From Nocardioides salarius (GTDB lineage Bacteria; Actinomycetota; Actinomycetes; Propionibacteriales; Nocardioidaceae), in contig NZ_JAFBBZ010000001.1 of assembly GCF_016907435.1 (NCBI RefSeq), positions 4,402,001 through 4,466,000 on the forward strand: 64,000 nt of DNA, read 5' to 3'. Made by a program: the position numbers and the translations under genes. Shown in pieces: positions 50,947 through 60,710 of the stretch. The notes under the pieces were generated by a model that saw nothing but the letters and a program-made list of their open reading frames with translations, did no database searches and was not told where the DNA came from. Position 1 is the first letter of the stretch. The number at the start of each line of letters is the position of its first letter.

Positions 50947-52827
50947 GTGTCGGGGATGATGGGGGCCGGGATGGCCTGGCGCCACCTGCGCTCGGACCGC
51001 AGCGTGGTGAACAACCGGCTGTCGCGCCAGACCGTGCGGCGGGTGGTCGGCTTCGCCCGTCCCCACCGGGCACTGATCTCGGTCTTCCTGGTGCTGACCG
51101 TCATCGACGCCTCGCTGGTCGTGGTGACCCCGTTGCTGGTCCAGCAGATCGTCGACAACGGCATCCTGGCCGGCGACCGGGGGCTGGTCACCTGGCTGGC
51201 CCTGGCGATGGCCGGGTTCGCCGTCTTCAACGCGGTGCTCAGCGTGCTGGCCGGCTGGCTGTCCTCCCGGATCGGTGAGGGCCTCATCTACGACCTGCGC
51301 TCCCAGGTCTTCGCCCACGTGCAGCGCCAGTCGATGGCCTTCTTCACCCGCACCCAGACAGGGGCGCTGGTCAGCCGGCTCAACAACGACGTGATCGGCG
51401 CGCAGCGCGCCTTCACCTCGACCCTGTCGAGCACCGTGTCCAACTCCATCGCGGTGGTCGTCGTCGGCATCACCATGCTGGCCCTGAGCTGGCAGGTGAC
51501 GCTGCTGTGCGTGGGGCTCTTCCCGCTGCTCTTCCTGGCCTCCCGGTTCGTCAGCAACCGCCTGGCCGGGCTGACGCGCGAGCAGATGGACGGCAACGCC
51601 GACCTCGGCAACAACATGACCGAGCGCTTCAACGTCGGCGGCGCGATGCTGCTCAAGCTCTTCGGGCGCCGCGACGACGAGGACGTCCTCTTCGCCACCA
51701 AGGCCGCCAAGGTGCGCGACCTCGGGGTGCGGATCAGCCTGATCACCCGCATCTTCGGCGCCGCCATGGTGCTCGTCCCCGCCCTGGCCACCGCACTGGT
51801 CTACGGCGTCGGCGGCCAGCTGGTGGTCAGCGACGCGCTGACCATCGGCACCCTGCTCGCCCTCGCGACGCTGCTGCTGCGGCTGCTCGGCCCCCTGCAG
51901 GGGCTCTCCAACGTGCGCATCGACGTGATGACCGCGATGGTCAGCTTCGAGCGGGTCTTCGAGGTGCTCGACCTGCCCTCGCTGATCGTCGAGCGCGACG
52001 ACGCGGTCGAGCTGCCGCGCAGCGCGGCCCGCCTGGAGTTCGACCGGGTCGGCTTCGCCTACCCCGGCGCCGACGACCTGTCGCTGCCCTCGCTGGAGGG
52101 CGTGGCGCGCCCCGAGACCGGCGGCGGCGTCCCCGTGCTCCACGACGTCTCGTTCACCGCCGACGTGGGCCGGATGGTGGCCCTGGTGGGCCCCTCCGGC
52201 GCCGGCAAGACGACCGTGACCCACCTGGTCGCCCGGCTCTACGACGTCACCTCCGGCAGCGTGCGGGTCGGCGGGCACGACGTGCGCGACGTCAGCCTGC
52301 AGTCCCTCGAGGACGCCGTGGGCTACGTGACCCAGGACGCGCACCTCTTCCACGACACCATCCGCGCCAACATGCTCTACGCCCGGCCCTCCGCCGACGA
52401 CCGCGACATCTGGTCGAGCCTCGAGGCCGCCCAGATCGCCGACACGGTGCGGCGCCTGCCCGACGGCCTCGACACCGTCGTGGGCGACCGCGGCTACCGG
52501 CTCTCCGGCGGCGAGCGCCAGCGTCTCGCGATCGCGCGGCTGCTGCTGAAGTCGCCGGGCATCGTGGTGCTCGACGAGGCCACCGCCCACCTCGACAGCG
52601 AGTCCGAGGCCGCCGTGCAGCGGGCCCTCGACGCCGCCCTCGAGGGCCGCACCTCGCTGGTCATCGCCCACCGGCTGAGCACGGTGCGCAACGCCGACCA
52701 GATCCTGGTCCTCGACGAGGGGCGCATCGTGCAGTCCGGCACGCACAGCGAGCTGCTCGCCGAGGGCGGCCTCTACGCCGACCTCTACCGCACCCAGTTC
52801 GTCGACGACGTGTCCGCGCGGGGCTGA
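50947..52827 (+). CDS. ABC transporter half-exporter, permease-ATPase fusion
   Basis: A 626-aa type I exporter half-molecule. Six transmembrane helices in residues about 35-310 with the intracellular loop FTRTQTGALVSRLNNDV; then an ATPase domain with Walker A VGPSGAGKTTVTHLVARLYD, signature LSGGERQRLAIARLLL, Walker B IVVLDEATAHLDSESE and H-loop AHRLSTVRNAD. Homodimer likely. GTG 50947 with GAGGAG 6 nt upstream. Its 3' end overlaps the convergent SURF1 gene by 43 bp. Confidence 0.9.
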   Translation: MSGMMGAGMAWRHLRSDRSVVNNRLSRQTVRRVVGFARPHRALISVFLVLTVIDASLVVVTPLLVQQIVDNGILAGDRGLVTWLALAMAGFAVFNAVLSVLAGWLSSRIGEGLIYDLRSQVFAHVQRQSMAFFTRTQTGALVSRLNNDVIGAQRAFTSTLSSTVSNSIAVVVVGITMLALSWQVTLLCVGLFPLLFLASRFVSNRLAGLTREQMDGNADLGNNMTERFNVGGAMLLKLFGRRDDEDVLFATKAAKVRDLGVRISLITRIFGAAMVLVPALATALVYGVGGQLVVSDALTIGTLLALATLLLRLLGPLQGLSNVRIDVMTAMVSFERVFEVLDLPSLIVERDDAVELPRSAARLEFDRVGFAYPGADDLSLPSLEGVARPETGGGVPVLHDVSFTADVGRMVALVGPSGAGKTTVTHLVARLYDVTSGSVRVGGHDVRDVSLQSLEDAVGYVTQDAHLFHDTIRANMLYARPSADDRDIWSSLEAAQIADTVRRLPDGLDTVVGDRGYRLSGGERQRLAIARLLLKSPGIVVLDEATAHLDSESEAAVQRALDAALEGRTSLVIAHRLSTVRNADQILVLDEGRIVQSGTHSELLAEGGLYADLYRTQFVDDVSARG

Positions 52828-53603
52828 GCCGGCGTCTCGTCGTCGGCGTCCTCGCGCGACGACGTACGCCGCCGGCGGGGGCCACGGCGCTCGTCCCAGG
52901 CCAGGTAGAGGAAGCCGCCGACGGCCAGCAGGCCGAAGAACCACCACTGCAGGCCGTAGAAGAAGTGCGGGCCGTTGTCGAGCTCGGGCAGCTCCACCGG
53001 CTCGAGCGCGGTGGCCGGTTCCGGGTCCTCCGAGCGCAGGTCGACGAACCCGCCGTAGACCTCGCGGTCGATCGCCTCGCCGATGCGCTCGCTGCTCACC
53101 GCTCGGGTCGACAGGTCGCTGACGGTGGTGGAGTCGCCGCTGCCGTCGGCGCGCACCCACCCGGAGATCTCGACCTCGCCGGCCGGCGGCTCGGGCACGT
53201 CGTCGGGCCGGGTGGTGCCGGCGGCCCGGGTGGCCAGCCAGCCGCGGTCCACCAGCAGCGTCGTGCCGCTGCCTGTCACCAGCGGCACCACCACGTCGAC
53301 GCCCGAGGCGCCCTCGCGGGTGCGGTAGCGCACGATGACGGTGTCCTCGGGGGAGTAGGTGCCGGTGGCGGTCACGACCCGCCACTCGTCGTCCTCGTCG
53401 ACGTCGCCGCCGGGGGAGAGGACCTGCTCGACGGGCACCGGCGCCTGCTCCTCGTTGGCACGCACCACGGCGTTGTCGGCCTTGCGCTGCTCGAGCCGGT
53501 CGAACTGCCACTGCCCCAGCCACCACGACCCGGCGGCGAGCACGACGACGGCCAGCGCGAAGAGCAGCCAGCGACGCGAGAGCATGAACCTGAACGAGCG
53601 CAC
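52785..53603 (-). CDS. SURF1-family cytochrome oxidase biogenesis protein
   Basis: A 272-aa membrane protein with helices near both ends (LLFALAVVVLAAGSWWLGQW, about 14-33, and WWFFGLLAVGGFLYLAWDER, about 220-239) around a soluble domain, the SURF1 layout. Motifs: GQWQFDRLEQRKADN, VDRGWLATRAAG and YGLQWWFFGLL. Homologues help heme A insertion into cytochrome oxidase, which fits ctaA and ctaB in this window. Start GTG 53603; a later ATG at 53585 is possible. Convergent with the ABC gene, overlapping 43 bp. Confidence 0.88.
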   Translation of the reverse strand: MRSFRFMLSRRWLLFALAVVVLAAGSWWLGQWQFDRLEQRKADNAVVRANEEQAPVPVEQVLSPGGDVDEDDEWRVVTATGTYSPEDTVIVRYRTREGASGVDVVVPLVTGSGTTLLVDRGWLATRAAGTTRPDDVPEPPAGEVEISGWVRADGSGDSTTVSDLSTRAVSSERIGEAIDREVYGGFVDLRSEDPEPATALEPVELPELDNGPHFFYGLQWWFFGLLAVGGFLYLAWDERRGPRRRRTSSREDADDETPAQPRADTSSTNWVR

Positions 53604-53660
53604 GCCTCGAGGTTATCCGCCAGGGCGCGGCGAGCCCCGTGCTGGTGCCCGCCCCGCCCG

Positions 53661-53666
53661 TATGCT
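53661..53666 (+). promoter_or_regulatory. -10 element for moaA, leaderless spacing
   Basis: TATGCT ends 8 nt before the moaA ATG at 53674. Confidence 0.45.
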
Positions 53667-53673
53667 TCCTCAC

Positions 53674-54672
53674 ATGACGCCACTTCTTCTCGAGGACCGG
53701 TACGGCCGGGTGGCCACCGACCTGCGGGTGTCGCTGACCGACCGCTGCAACCTGCGCTGCAGCTACTGCATGCCCGCCGAGGGTCTCGACTGGCTGCCCG
53801 ACGACTCCGTGCTCACCGACGACGAGGTGGTGCGCCTGATCCGGATCGGCGTCGAGCGCCTGGGCATCGAGGAGGTCCGCTTCACCGGGGGCGAGCCGCT
53901 GGTGCGCCGGGGCCTGGTCGACATCGTGCGCCGCACCCGCGAGCTGGGTGAGCACCTCGACATCTCGGTCACCACCAACGCGCTGGGGCTCTCACGCAAC
54001 GCCGCCGCCCTCAAGGACGCCGGACTCGACCGCGTCAACGTCAGCCTCGACACCGCGCGCGCCGACACCTTCCACCGCATCACCCGCCGCGACCGCTTCC
54101 ACGACGTGGTGGCGGGCCTCGAGGCCGCGCAGGCCGCCGGCCTCGGCCCGGTCAAGGTCAACGCGGTGCTGCTGCGCGGCGAGAACGACGACCAGGCGCC
54201 CGAGCTGCTGTCGTGGTGCCTCGAGCGCGGCTACGAGCTGCGCTTCATCGAGCAGATGCCGCTCGACGCCCAGCACGGCTGGAGCCGCGAGGGGATGGTC
54301 ACGGCCGAGGAGATCTTCGCGAGCCTGTCGGCCGTGCACACGCTGACCCCCGCCGAGGAGCCCCGGGGCAGCGCTCCGGCCGAGCTCTTCACCGTCGACG
54401 GCGGCCCGGGCACGGTCGGGGTCATCGCCTCGGTCACCCGTCCCTTCTGCGGCGACTGCGACCGGGTGCGCCTGACCGCCGACGGCCAGGTGCGCAACTG
54501 CCTGTTCGCGCGCTCCGAGTCCGACCTGCGCGCCGCGCTGCGCGACGGCGTCGGCGACGAGGAGCTCGCCCAGCGCTGGGTCGTGGCGATGCGCGGCAAG
54601 GCCGCCGGGCACGGCATCGACGACCCGACGTTCCTGCAGCCCGACCGTCCGATGTCGGCCATCGGCGGCTGA
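53674..54672 (+). CDS. moaA: GTP 3',8-cyclase MoaA
   Basis: Radical SAM enzyme for the first step of molybdenum cofactor synthesis (332 aa). N-terminal SAM cluster CNLRCSYCMP (C-x3-C-x2-C, about 28-37), GGEPLVRRGL, and the C-terminal second cluster FCGDCDRVRLTADGQVRNC (about 258-276). Ends in a C-terminal GG (SAIGG), as MoaA requires. ATG with a -10 eight nt upstream. Confidence 0.95.
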   Translation: MTPLLLEDRYGRVATDLRVSLTDRCNLRCSYCMPAEGLDWLPDDSVLTDDEVVRLIRIGVERLGIEEVRFTGGEPLVRRGLVDIVRRTRELGEHLDISVTTNALGLSRNAAALKDAGLDRVNVSLDTARADTFHRITRRDRFHDVVAGLEAAQAAGLGPVKVNAVLLRGENDDQAPELLSWCLERGYELRFIEQMPLDAQHGWSREGMVTAEEIFASLSAVHTLTPAEEPRGSAPAELFTVDGGPGTVGVIASVTRPFCGDCDRVRLTADGQVRNCLFARSESDLRAALRDGVGDEELAQRWVVAMRGKAAGHGIDDPTFLQPDRPMSAIGG

Positions 54673-54706
54673 GCCGGCCGGCCGGCCCGACCGATCCGCC
54701 GGAGCG

Positions 54707-54919
54707 TCAGACCGTGTGGTCGGCGCCCGGCTGGTGCTCGACGACCTCGATCAGGAAGCCGCGCGAGCCCAGGAAGGTGCCGAGCGACTCACGGTGCTCG
54801 GGGCAGGCCAGCCAGGCCTTGCGCCGCTCGGGGGTGTGGATCTTGGGGTTGCGCCACAGCAGCGCGTGCACGGCCGGGGCGGTGCAGCCCTTCGCGGAGC
54901 AGCTGTCGACCTCGCTCAT
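54707..54919 (-). CDS. small Cys-containing protein, unknown function
   Basis: A 70-aa protein with C7, C12, C39 and H42 (CSAKGC and CPEH), which could form a zinc site, around LLWRNPKIHTPERRKAWLAC. I recall similar short actinobacterial proteins carrying the database label acetone carboxylase, which this size does not support. The ATG overlaps the stop of the DUF3099 gene (ATGA). Convergent with moaA. Confidence 0.7.
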   Translation of the reverse strand: MSEVDSCSAKGCTAPAVHALLWRNPKIHTPERRKAWLACPEHRESLGTFLGSRGFLIEVVEHQPGADHTV

Positions 54920-55251
54920 CGCCCGCCCAGCCCGGCGCGGTGCGTGCCCGCGGCCTCCAGCTCGGGGGCGCCGTACGCGCCGGAGCGCAGCTGGAACCCG
55001 TCGGAGCGGCTCGCCTGGGCGTTGGCCAGCACGACCGCGATGTAGGGCAGCACCAGTGCGCCCACGATGAGGATCGGCCACAGCCACGAGATGCCGGCCA
55101 GGCCCGCGACGCCGGCGCCCACGAAGCAGGCCGAGCGCAGCGTCATCGAGAGCAGGTAGCGCTTCTGGCGCTTGCGGAGGTCCTCCTCGTGGCTCACGCC
55201 GGCCGTGGTGATGCGGACCGCCTCGTCGTCGCGTGCTCGCTGCCTGGCCAT
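54916..55251 (-). CDS. DUF3099 membrane protein
   Basis: A 111-aa protein with two adjacent transmembrane helices (about 38-78: SACFVGAGVAGLAGISWLWP and LIVGALVLPYIAVVLANA) preceded by a basic segment DLRKRQKRYLLSM, the DUF3099 pattern. Role unknown. Divergent from the dodecin gene. Confidence 0.82.
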   Translation of the reverse strand: MARQRARDDEAVRITTAGVSHEEDLRKRQKRYLLSMTLRSACFVGAGVAGLAGISWLWPILIVGALVLPYIAVVLANAQASRSDGFQLRSGAYGAPELEAAGTHRAGLGGR

Positions 55252-55275
55252 GTCTCGAGCCTACGTCGGCAGGTC

Positions 55276-55281
55276 TAGGCT
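55276..55281 (+). promoter_or_regulatory. -10 element for dodecin gene, leaderless spacing
   Basis: TAGGCT ends 7 nt before the ATG at 55288. Confidence 0.5.
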
Positions 55282-55287
55282 CCACGT

Positions 55288-55500
55288 ATGACTAATCGCA
55301 CCTACCGCATCTCCGAGATCGTCGGCACCTCGCCCGAGGGCATCGACGCCGCCATCCGCAACGGCGTCGAGCGCGCCGCCCGCACCCTGCGCCACCTCGA
55401 CTGGTTCGAGGTCACCCAGGTGCGCGGCCAGGTCAAGGACGGCTCGGTCGAGCACTTCCAGGTCGGGCTCAAGGTCGGCTTCCGCCTCGAGGACGACTGA
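55288..55500 (+). CDS. dodecin
   Basis: A 70-aa dodecamer-forming flavin-binding protein. RISEIVGTSPEGIDAAIRNG and LDWFEVTQVRGQVKDGSVEH match the dodecin fold; the central tryptophan (W39) stacks the flavin. Complete and full length. Dodecins store or buffer flavins, or CoA in some bacteria. -10 seven nt upstream. Confidence 0.92.
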   Translation: MTNRTYRISEIVGTSPEGIDAAIRNGVERAARTLRHLDWFEVTQVRGQVKDGSVEHFQVGLKVGFRLEDD

Positions 55501-55560
55501 GCCACGCGCGTCGACGACGTGACGACCCGCGGGTGGTTTCGGGTACGCGCGGGTAATCAC

Positions 55561-55566
55561 TAGCGT
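55561..55566 (+). promoter_or_regulatory. -10 element for fabG-inhA
   Basis: TAGCGT ends 9 nt before the fabG GTG at 55575. Confidence 0.45.
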
Positions 55567-55574
55567 CGTCGAGC

Positions 55575-56333
55575 GTGAGCCAGAGCACGCAGACGTCCCC
55601 GTCCCAGCCGTCGTCCGAGCCGACCTCCGAGCCCCGGTCGGTGCTGGTCACGGGGGGCAACCGCGGCATCGGCCGCGCGATCGCGGAGGCCTTCCTCGCC
55701 CAGGGCGACAAGGTGGCCGTCACGACCCGCAGCGGTGGGGCCCCCGAGGGTGCCCTCGACGTGCGCTGCGACGTCACCGACGCCGCCGCGGTCGACGCCG
55801 CGTTCGCCGAGGTGGAGGCCGCCCACGGCCCGGTCGAGGTGCTGGTCGCCAACGCCGGCATCACCTCCGACACGCTGCTGCTGCGGATGAGCGAGGACGA
55901 CTGGACCTCGGTCATCGACACCAACCTCACCGGCTCCTTCCGGCTGGCCAAGCGCGCCGCCAAGGGCATGCTCCGGCTGCGCCGCGGCCGGATCATCCTG
56001 ATCTCCTCGGTCGTGGCCACGCTGGGCTCGCCGGGACAGGTCAACTACGCCGCCTCGAAGGCCGGGCTCATCGGCGTCGCCCGGTCGCTGGCGCGCGAGC
56101 TCGGGTCGCGCTCGATCACCACCAACGTGGTCGCCCCCGGGTTCATCGAGACCGACATGACCGCCTCCCTGCCGGCCGAGCAGCAGGCCGAGTACGCCGC
56201 GCGGATCCCGCTGGGGCGTCTCGGTGCCGCCGAGGAGGTCGCCGGCACCGTGACCTGGCTGGCCGGTCCGGCGGCGGCGTACGTCACCGGGGCCGTGATC
56301 CCTGTCGACGGCGGCCTCGGCATGGGCCACTGA
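55575..56333 (+). CDS. fabG: 3-oxoacyl-ACP reductase, FabG type
   Basis: NADPH-dependent ketoreductase of fatty-acid synthesis (252 aa, SDR). Cofactor motif VTGGNRGIGRAIAEAF (about 24-39), VANAGITSD, catalytic triad context LISSVVATLGSPGQVNYAAS with Y-x3-K (NYAASKAG), and C-terminal TGAVIPVDGGLGMGH. Directly followed by the inhA-like gene, as in the fabG1-inhA operon of mycobacteria. Confidence 0.93.
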   Translation: MSQSTQTSPSQPSSEPTSEPRSVLVTGGNRGIGRAIAEAFLAQGDKVAVTTRSGGAPEGALDVRCDVTDAAAVDAAFAEVEAAHGPVEVLVANAGITSDTLLLRMSEDDWTSVIDTNLTGSFRLAKRAAKGMLRLRRGRIILISSVVATLGSPGQVNYAASKAGLIGVARSLARELGSRSITTNVVAPGFIETDMTASLPAEQQAEYAARIPLGRLGAAEEVAGTVTWLAGPAAAYVTGAVIPVDGGLGMGH

Positions 56334-56384
56334 CACCCACCTCTCACCGGTCCCACCTCACTGAAGTCACGCAAGGAGCAGACG

Positions 56385-57155
56385 ATGGGCATTCTCGACG
56401 GCAAGCGGATCCTGGTGGCCGGGGTGACGATGGACTCCTCCATCGGCTTCGCGACCGCGAAGATCGCCCAGGAGCAGGGCGCCACCGTGCTGATCTCCAA
56501 CTTCGGGCGCGCGCTGGGCATCACCAAGCGGATCGCGAAGCGGCTCCCGGTGGAGCCGCCGGTCATCGAGCTCGACGTCACCGACGAGGAGCACCTGGCG
56601 CGACTGCCCGAGCTGGTCGGTGAGCACGTCGACGGGCTCGACGGGGTGGTGCACTCGATCGCGTTCGGCAACCCCGAGACGCTGCTGGGCGGCAAGTTCC
56701 TCGAGGGGCCCTGGCCCGACGTGGCCCAGGCCGTGCAGGTCTCGGCGTACTCGTTGAAGTCGCTGACCACCGCCTGCCGCCCGCTGATGACCGAGGGAGG
56801 CTCGGTGGTCGGGCTGACCTTCGACGCCACCGTGGCCTGGCCCGCCTACGACTGGATGGGCGTGGCCAAGGCGGCGCTGGAGTCGACCTCGCGCTACCTG
56901 GCCCGCGACCTGGGCCCCGAGGGCATCCGGGTCAACCTGGTCTCCGCCGGGCCGCTGAAGACGCTGGCGGCCAAGGCGATCCCGGGCTTCGAGGAGCTCG
57001 ACTCGATGTGGGCGACCCGTTCCCCCCTGGGCTGGGACAACACCGACCAGGGCCCGACGGCCAAGGCGGTCTGCGCGCTGCTCTCGGACTTCTTCCCCGC
57101 CACCACCGGTGAGATCGTCCACGTCGACGGCGGCTTCCACGCGATGGGCGCCTGA
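56385..57155 (+). CDS. inhA: enoyl-ACP reductase, FabI/InhA type
   Basis: NADH-dependent reductase for the last step of each fatty-acid elongation cycle (256 aa). FabI/InhA signature: VAGVTMDSSIGFATAKIAQE at the start, HSIAFGNPETLLGGKF, and catalytic Y-x6-K as YDWMGVAK (about 151-158). PLKTLAAKAIPGF is the substrate-binding loop. The similarity and synteny with fabG make an InhA role likely; sensitivity to isoniazid-type drugs is not predictable here. AAGGAG upstream of the ATG. Confidence 0.94.
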   Translation: MGILDGKRILVAGVTMDSSIGFATAKIAQEQGATVLISNFGRALGITKRIAKRLPVEPPVIELDVTDEEHLARLPELVGEHVDGLDGVVHSIAFGNPETLLGGKFLEGPWPDVAQAVQVSAYSLKSLTTACRPLMTEGGSVVGLTFDATVAWPAYDWMGVAKAALESTSRYLARDLGPEGIRVNLVSAGPLKTLAAKAIPGFEELDSMWATRSPLGWDNTDQGPTAKAVCALLSDFFPATTGEIVHVDGGFHAMGA

Positions 57156-57168
57156 GCGCCCGAGCCGG

Positions 57169-57174
57169 TAGCGT
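57169..57174 (+). promoter_or_regulatory. -10 element, leaderless spacing
   Basis: TAGCGT ends 8 nt before the GTG at 57182. Confidence 0.45.
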
Positions 57175-57181
57175 CGCGCCG

Positions 57182-58942
57182 GTGAGCGCACCCGGAGCAG
57201 GTCAGGACGTCGCCCCCACCACCCATGCTCTGGTCGAGCTGCGCGTGCTGGAGGGCCCCAACCTCTACTTCCCCAGGGCTGCGGTGAAGCTGACCCTCGA
57301 CATCGGGGCTCTGGCCACCGCACCGGTCGACGTCGCGCTGGTGCTCGCCGAGCGGATCGGCCTGGAGGGTGCCCGCCCCGGCGAGCCGGAGTCGGGCTTC
57401 CGCCAGCGCTTCGCCCTGCGCGCCGTCGCGCGGCTGGTGCGGGCCGTGGCCCAGGAGTCGGGCACCTCCTCGCTGGCCGTGCGGGTGCGTCCCACCAACG
57501 ACGCCCACCAGGTCGTGGTCGCCTACCCGTGGGCGCATCGCGAGCGCGCCCGTGCGATGGGTCGCGCGGTGGCCTCGGTGCTCGACACCCTGGTGCCCGG
57601 CGACGACGGCGTCAGCGCCGACCGGCTCTCGGCCGCCGTCTCGGTCGCGGCCGAGACGGTGGCCACCAGCGAGCCGGGCGACGGACCGACGACCCTGGAG
57701 CCGGGAGTGCCCGTGGTCGCGGTGACCGGCACCAACGGCAAGACCACCACCTCGCGGATGGTCGCCCACATCGGCCGCGAGTGGGGCAAGGTCGTCGGCT
57801 GGTCCAACACCGATGGCGTGTACGTCGACGGCGTGCTGGTCGAGGCCGGCGACTACTCGGGCCCCAGCGGCGCCGGTCGCGTCCTGGCCCACGAGGACGT
57901 CGAGCTCGCCGTCACCGAGACCGCGCGCGGCGGGATCCTGCTCAAGGGCATTGGTCTGACCCACAACGACGTCTCCGTGGTTACCAACGTCTCGGCCGAC
58001 CACCTGGGCCTGCACGGCATCGACACCCTCGACCAGCTGGCCGAGGTCAAGGCGGTCGTGCCGCGCATCACCGCACCCGAGGGCTGGGCGGTGCTCAACG
58101 CCGACGACCCGCGCGTGCTCTCGATGCGCTGGGTGGTCAAGTCGCAGGTCTGGGTCTTCTCCCGCGACCCCGACTCCCCGGCCGTGCGCGACGTGCTCGG
58201 CGACGGCGGGCGCGCCACCACGGTCATCGACGGCTGGCTGTGCGTGCTGGAGCCCGATGCCGACCCCGACCCGCTCCTCGAGCTGGTCGACGTGCCGATG
58301 ACCCTGGCCGGGCTCAGCCACTACAACGTCGAGAACGCCCTCGCCGCGGCGTCCGCCGCGCTGGCCGTGGGGATCCCGCGCGACGTCGTGGTGGCCGGGC
58401 TGCGCTCGTTCCTGCCCGACGCCGAGCACAACCCCGGCCGGATGAACTGCTTCACCGTGCCGGTCTCCGACGGGGAGGTCACCGTGGTGATGGACCTGGC
58501 CCACAACGAGGCCGGGCTCGAGGCGATGTTCGAGATCATGCACGGCGTCCGCCCCGAGGGCGCCCGGGTGCTGCTGGGCCTGGGCGTCGTCGGCGACCGC
58601 TCCGAGGAGCTCATCGAGAAGCTCGGCGAGATCGCGGCGCGCGACGCCGACGTCGTGGCGATCGGGCACAAGGAGAAGTACTTCCGCGGGCGCACCGCCG
58701 AGGAGCTCGAGGGCCTGATGCGCGCCGGCGCCGAGCGGGTCGGGGTCACCGCCGTGCCGGCGTACCCCACCGAGGTGGGCGTGCTCTCGGCGCTGGTGGG
58801 CCAGGCGCTGCCCGGCGAGGTCGTCGGCCTGATGTGCCACGCCGACCGTGAGGGCGTCTACGAGTGGATCGCCGAGGCCGGGGGCGTGCCCGACAGCGCG
58901 GAGGTGCTGGCCGCCAAGGTGCGGGCCGCACGCGCGGGGTGA
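57182..58942 (+). CDS. CphA-like Mur ligase without ATP-grasp domain
   Basis: A 586-aa paralogue of the CphA C-terminal half. Residues about 180-560 form a Mur-ligase domain: VVAVTGTNGKTTTSRMVAHI, TARGGILLKGIG, NVSADHLGLHGIDTLDQLAE and VLNADDPRVLSMRW. The first 170 residues resemble the CphA N-terminal domain (LRVLEGPNLYF against TRVYRGANIWS) but no ATP-grasp region lies between. It should bind ATP and ligate an amino acid or peptide; the substrate is unknown. Located 1.8 kb from true cphA, on the opposite strand. Confidence 0.85.
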   Translation: MSAPGAGQDVAPTTHALVELRVLEGPNLYFPRAAVKLTLDIGALATAPVDVALVLAERIGLEGARPGEPESGFRQRFALRAVARLVRAVAQESGTSSLAVRVRPTNDAHQVVVAYPWAHRERARAMGRAVASVLDTLVPGDDGVSADRLSAAVSVAAETVATSEPGDGPTTLEPGVPVVAVTGTNGKTTTSRMVAHIGREWGKVVGWSNTDGVYVDGVLVEAGDYSGPSGAGRVLAHEDVELAVTETARGGILLKGIGLTHNDVSVVTNVSADHLGLHGIDTLDQLAEVKAVVPRITAPEGWAVLNADDPRVLSMRWVVKSQVWVFSRDPDSPAVRDVLGDGGRATTVIDGWLCVLEPDADPDPLLELVDVPMTLAGLSHYNVENALAAASAALAVGIPRDVVVAGLRSFLPDAEHNPGRMNCFTVPVSDGEVTVVMDLAHNEAGLEAMFEIMHGVRPEGARVLLGLGVVGDRSEELIEKLGEIAARDADVVAIGHKEKYFRGRTAEELEGLMRAGAERVGVTAVPAYPTEVGVLSALVGQALPGEVVGLMCHADREGVYEWIAEAGGVPDSAEVLAAKVRAARAG

Positions 58943-59012
58943 GCCAAGCGGGTGGCAGGATCGTGACGCACAGCACACCGATCACCACCCGTAGACCTCT
59001 CGGAGGCCCGCC

Positions 59013-60665
<1,653 letters not shown>

Positions 60666-60673
60666 CCCCGGCC

Positions 60674-60709
60674 GAGCAGTCACTTTCGCAGGTGCGAAAG
60701 TGACTGCTC
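60674..60709. terminator. perfect 16-bp hairpin between convergent acyl-CoA synthetase and cphA
   Basis: GAGCAGTCACTTTCGC (60674-60689) and its exact complement (60694-60709) flank a 4-nt loop AGGT. It lies 8 bp after one stop and 1 bp from the other, so it can terminate both directions. No U-tract on either side. Confidence 0.75.
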
Positions 60710-60710
60710 G

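Noticed and set aside
54673..54686. GCCGGCCGGCCGGC as a terminator between moaA and the small gene
   Set aside because: It is a simple GGCC tandem; a hairpin is possible but a convincing stem-loop with a proper loop is not clear.
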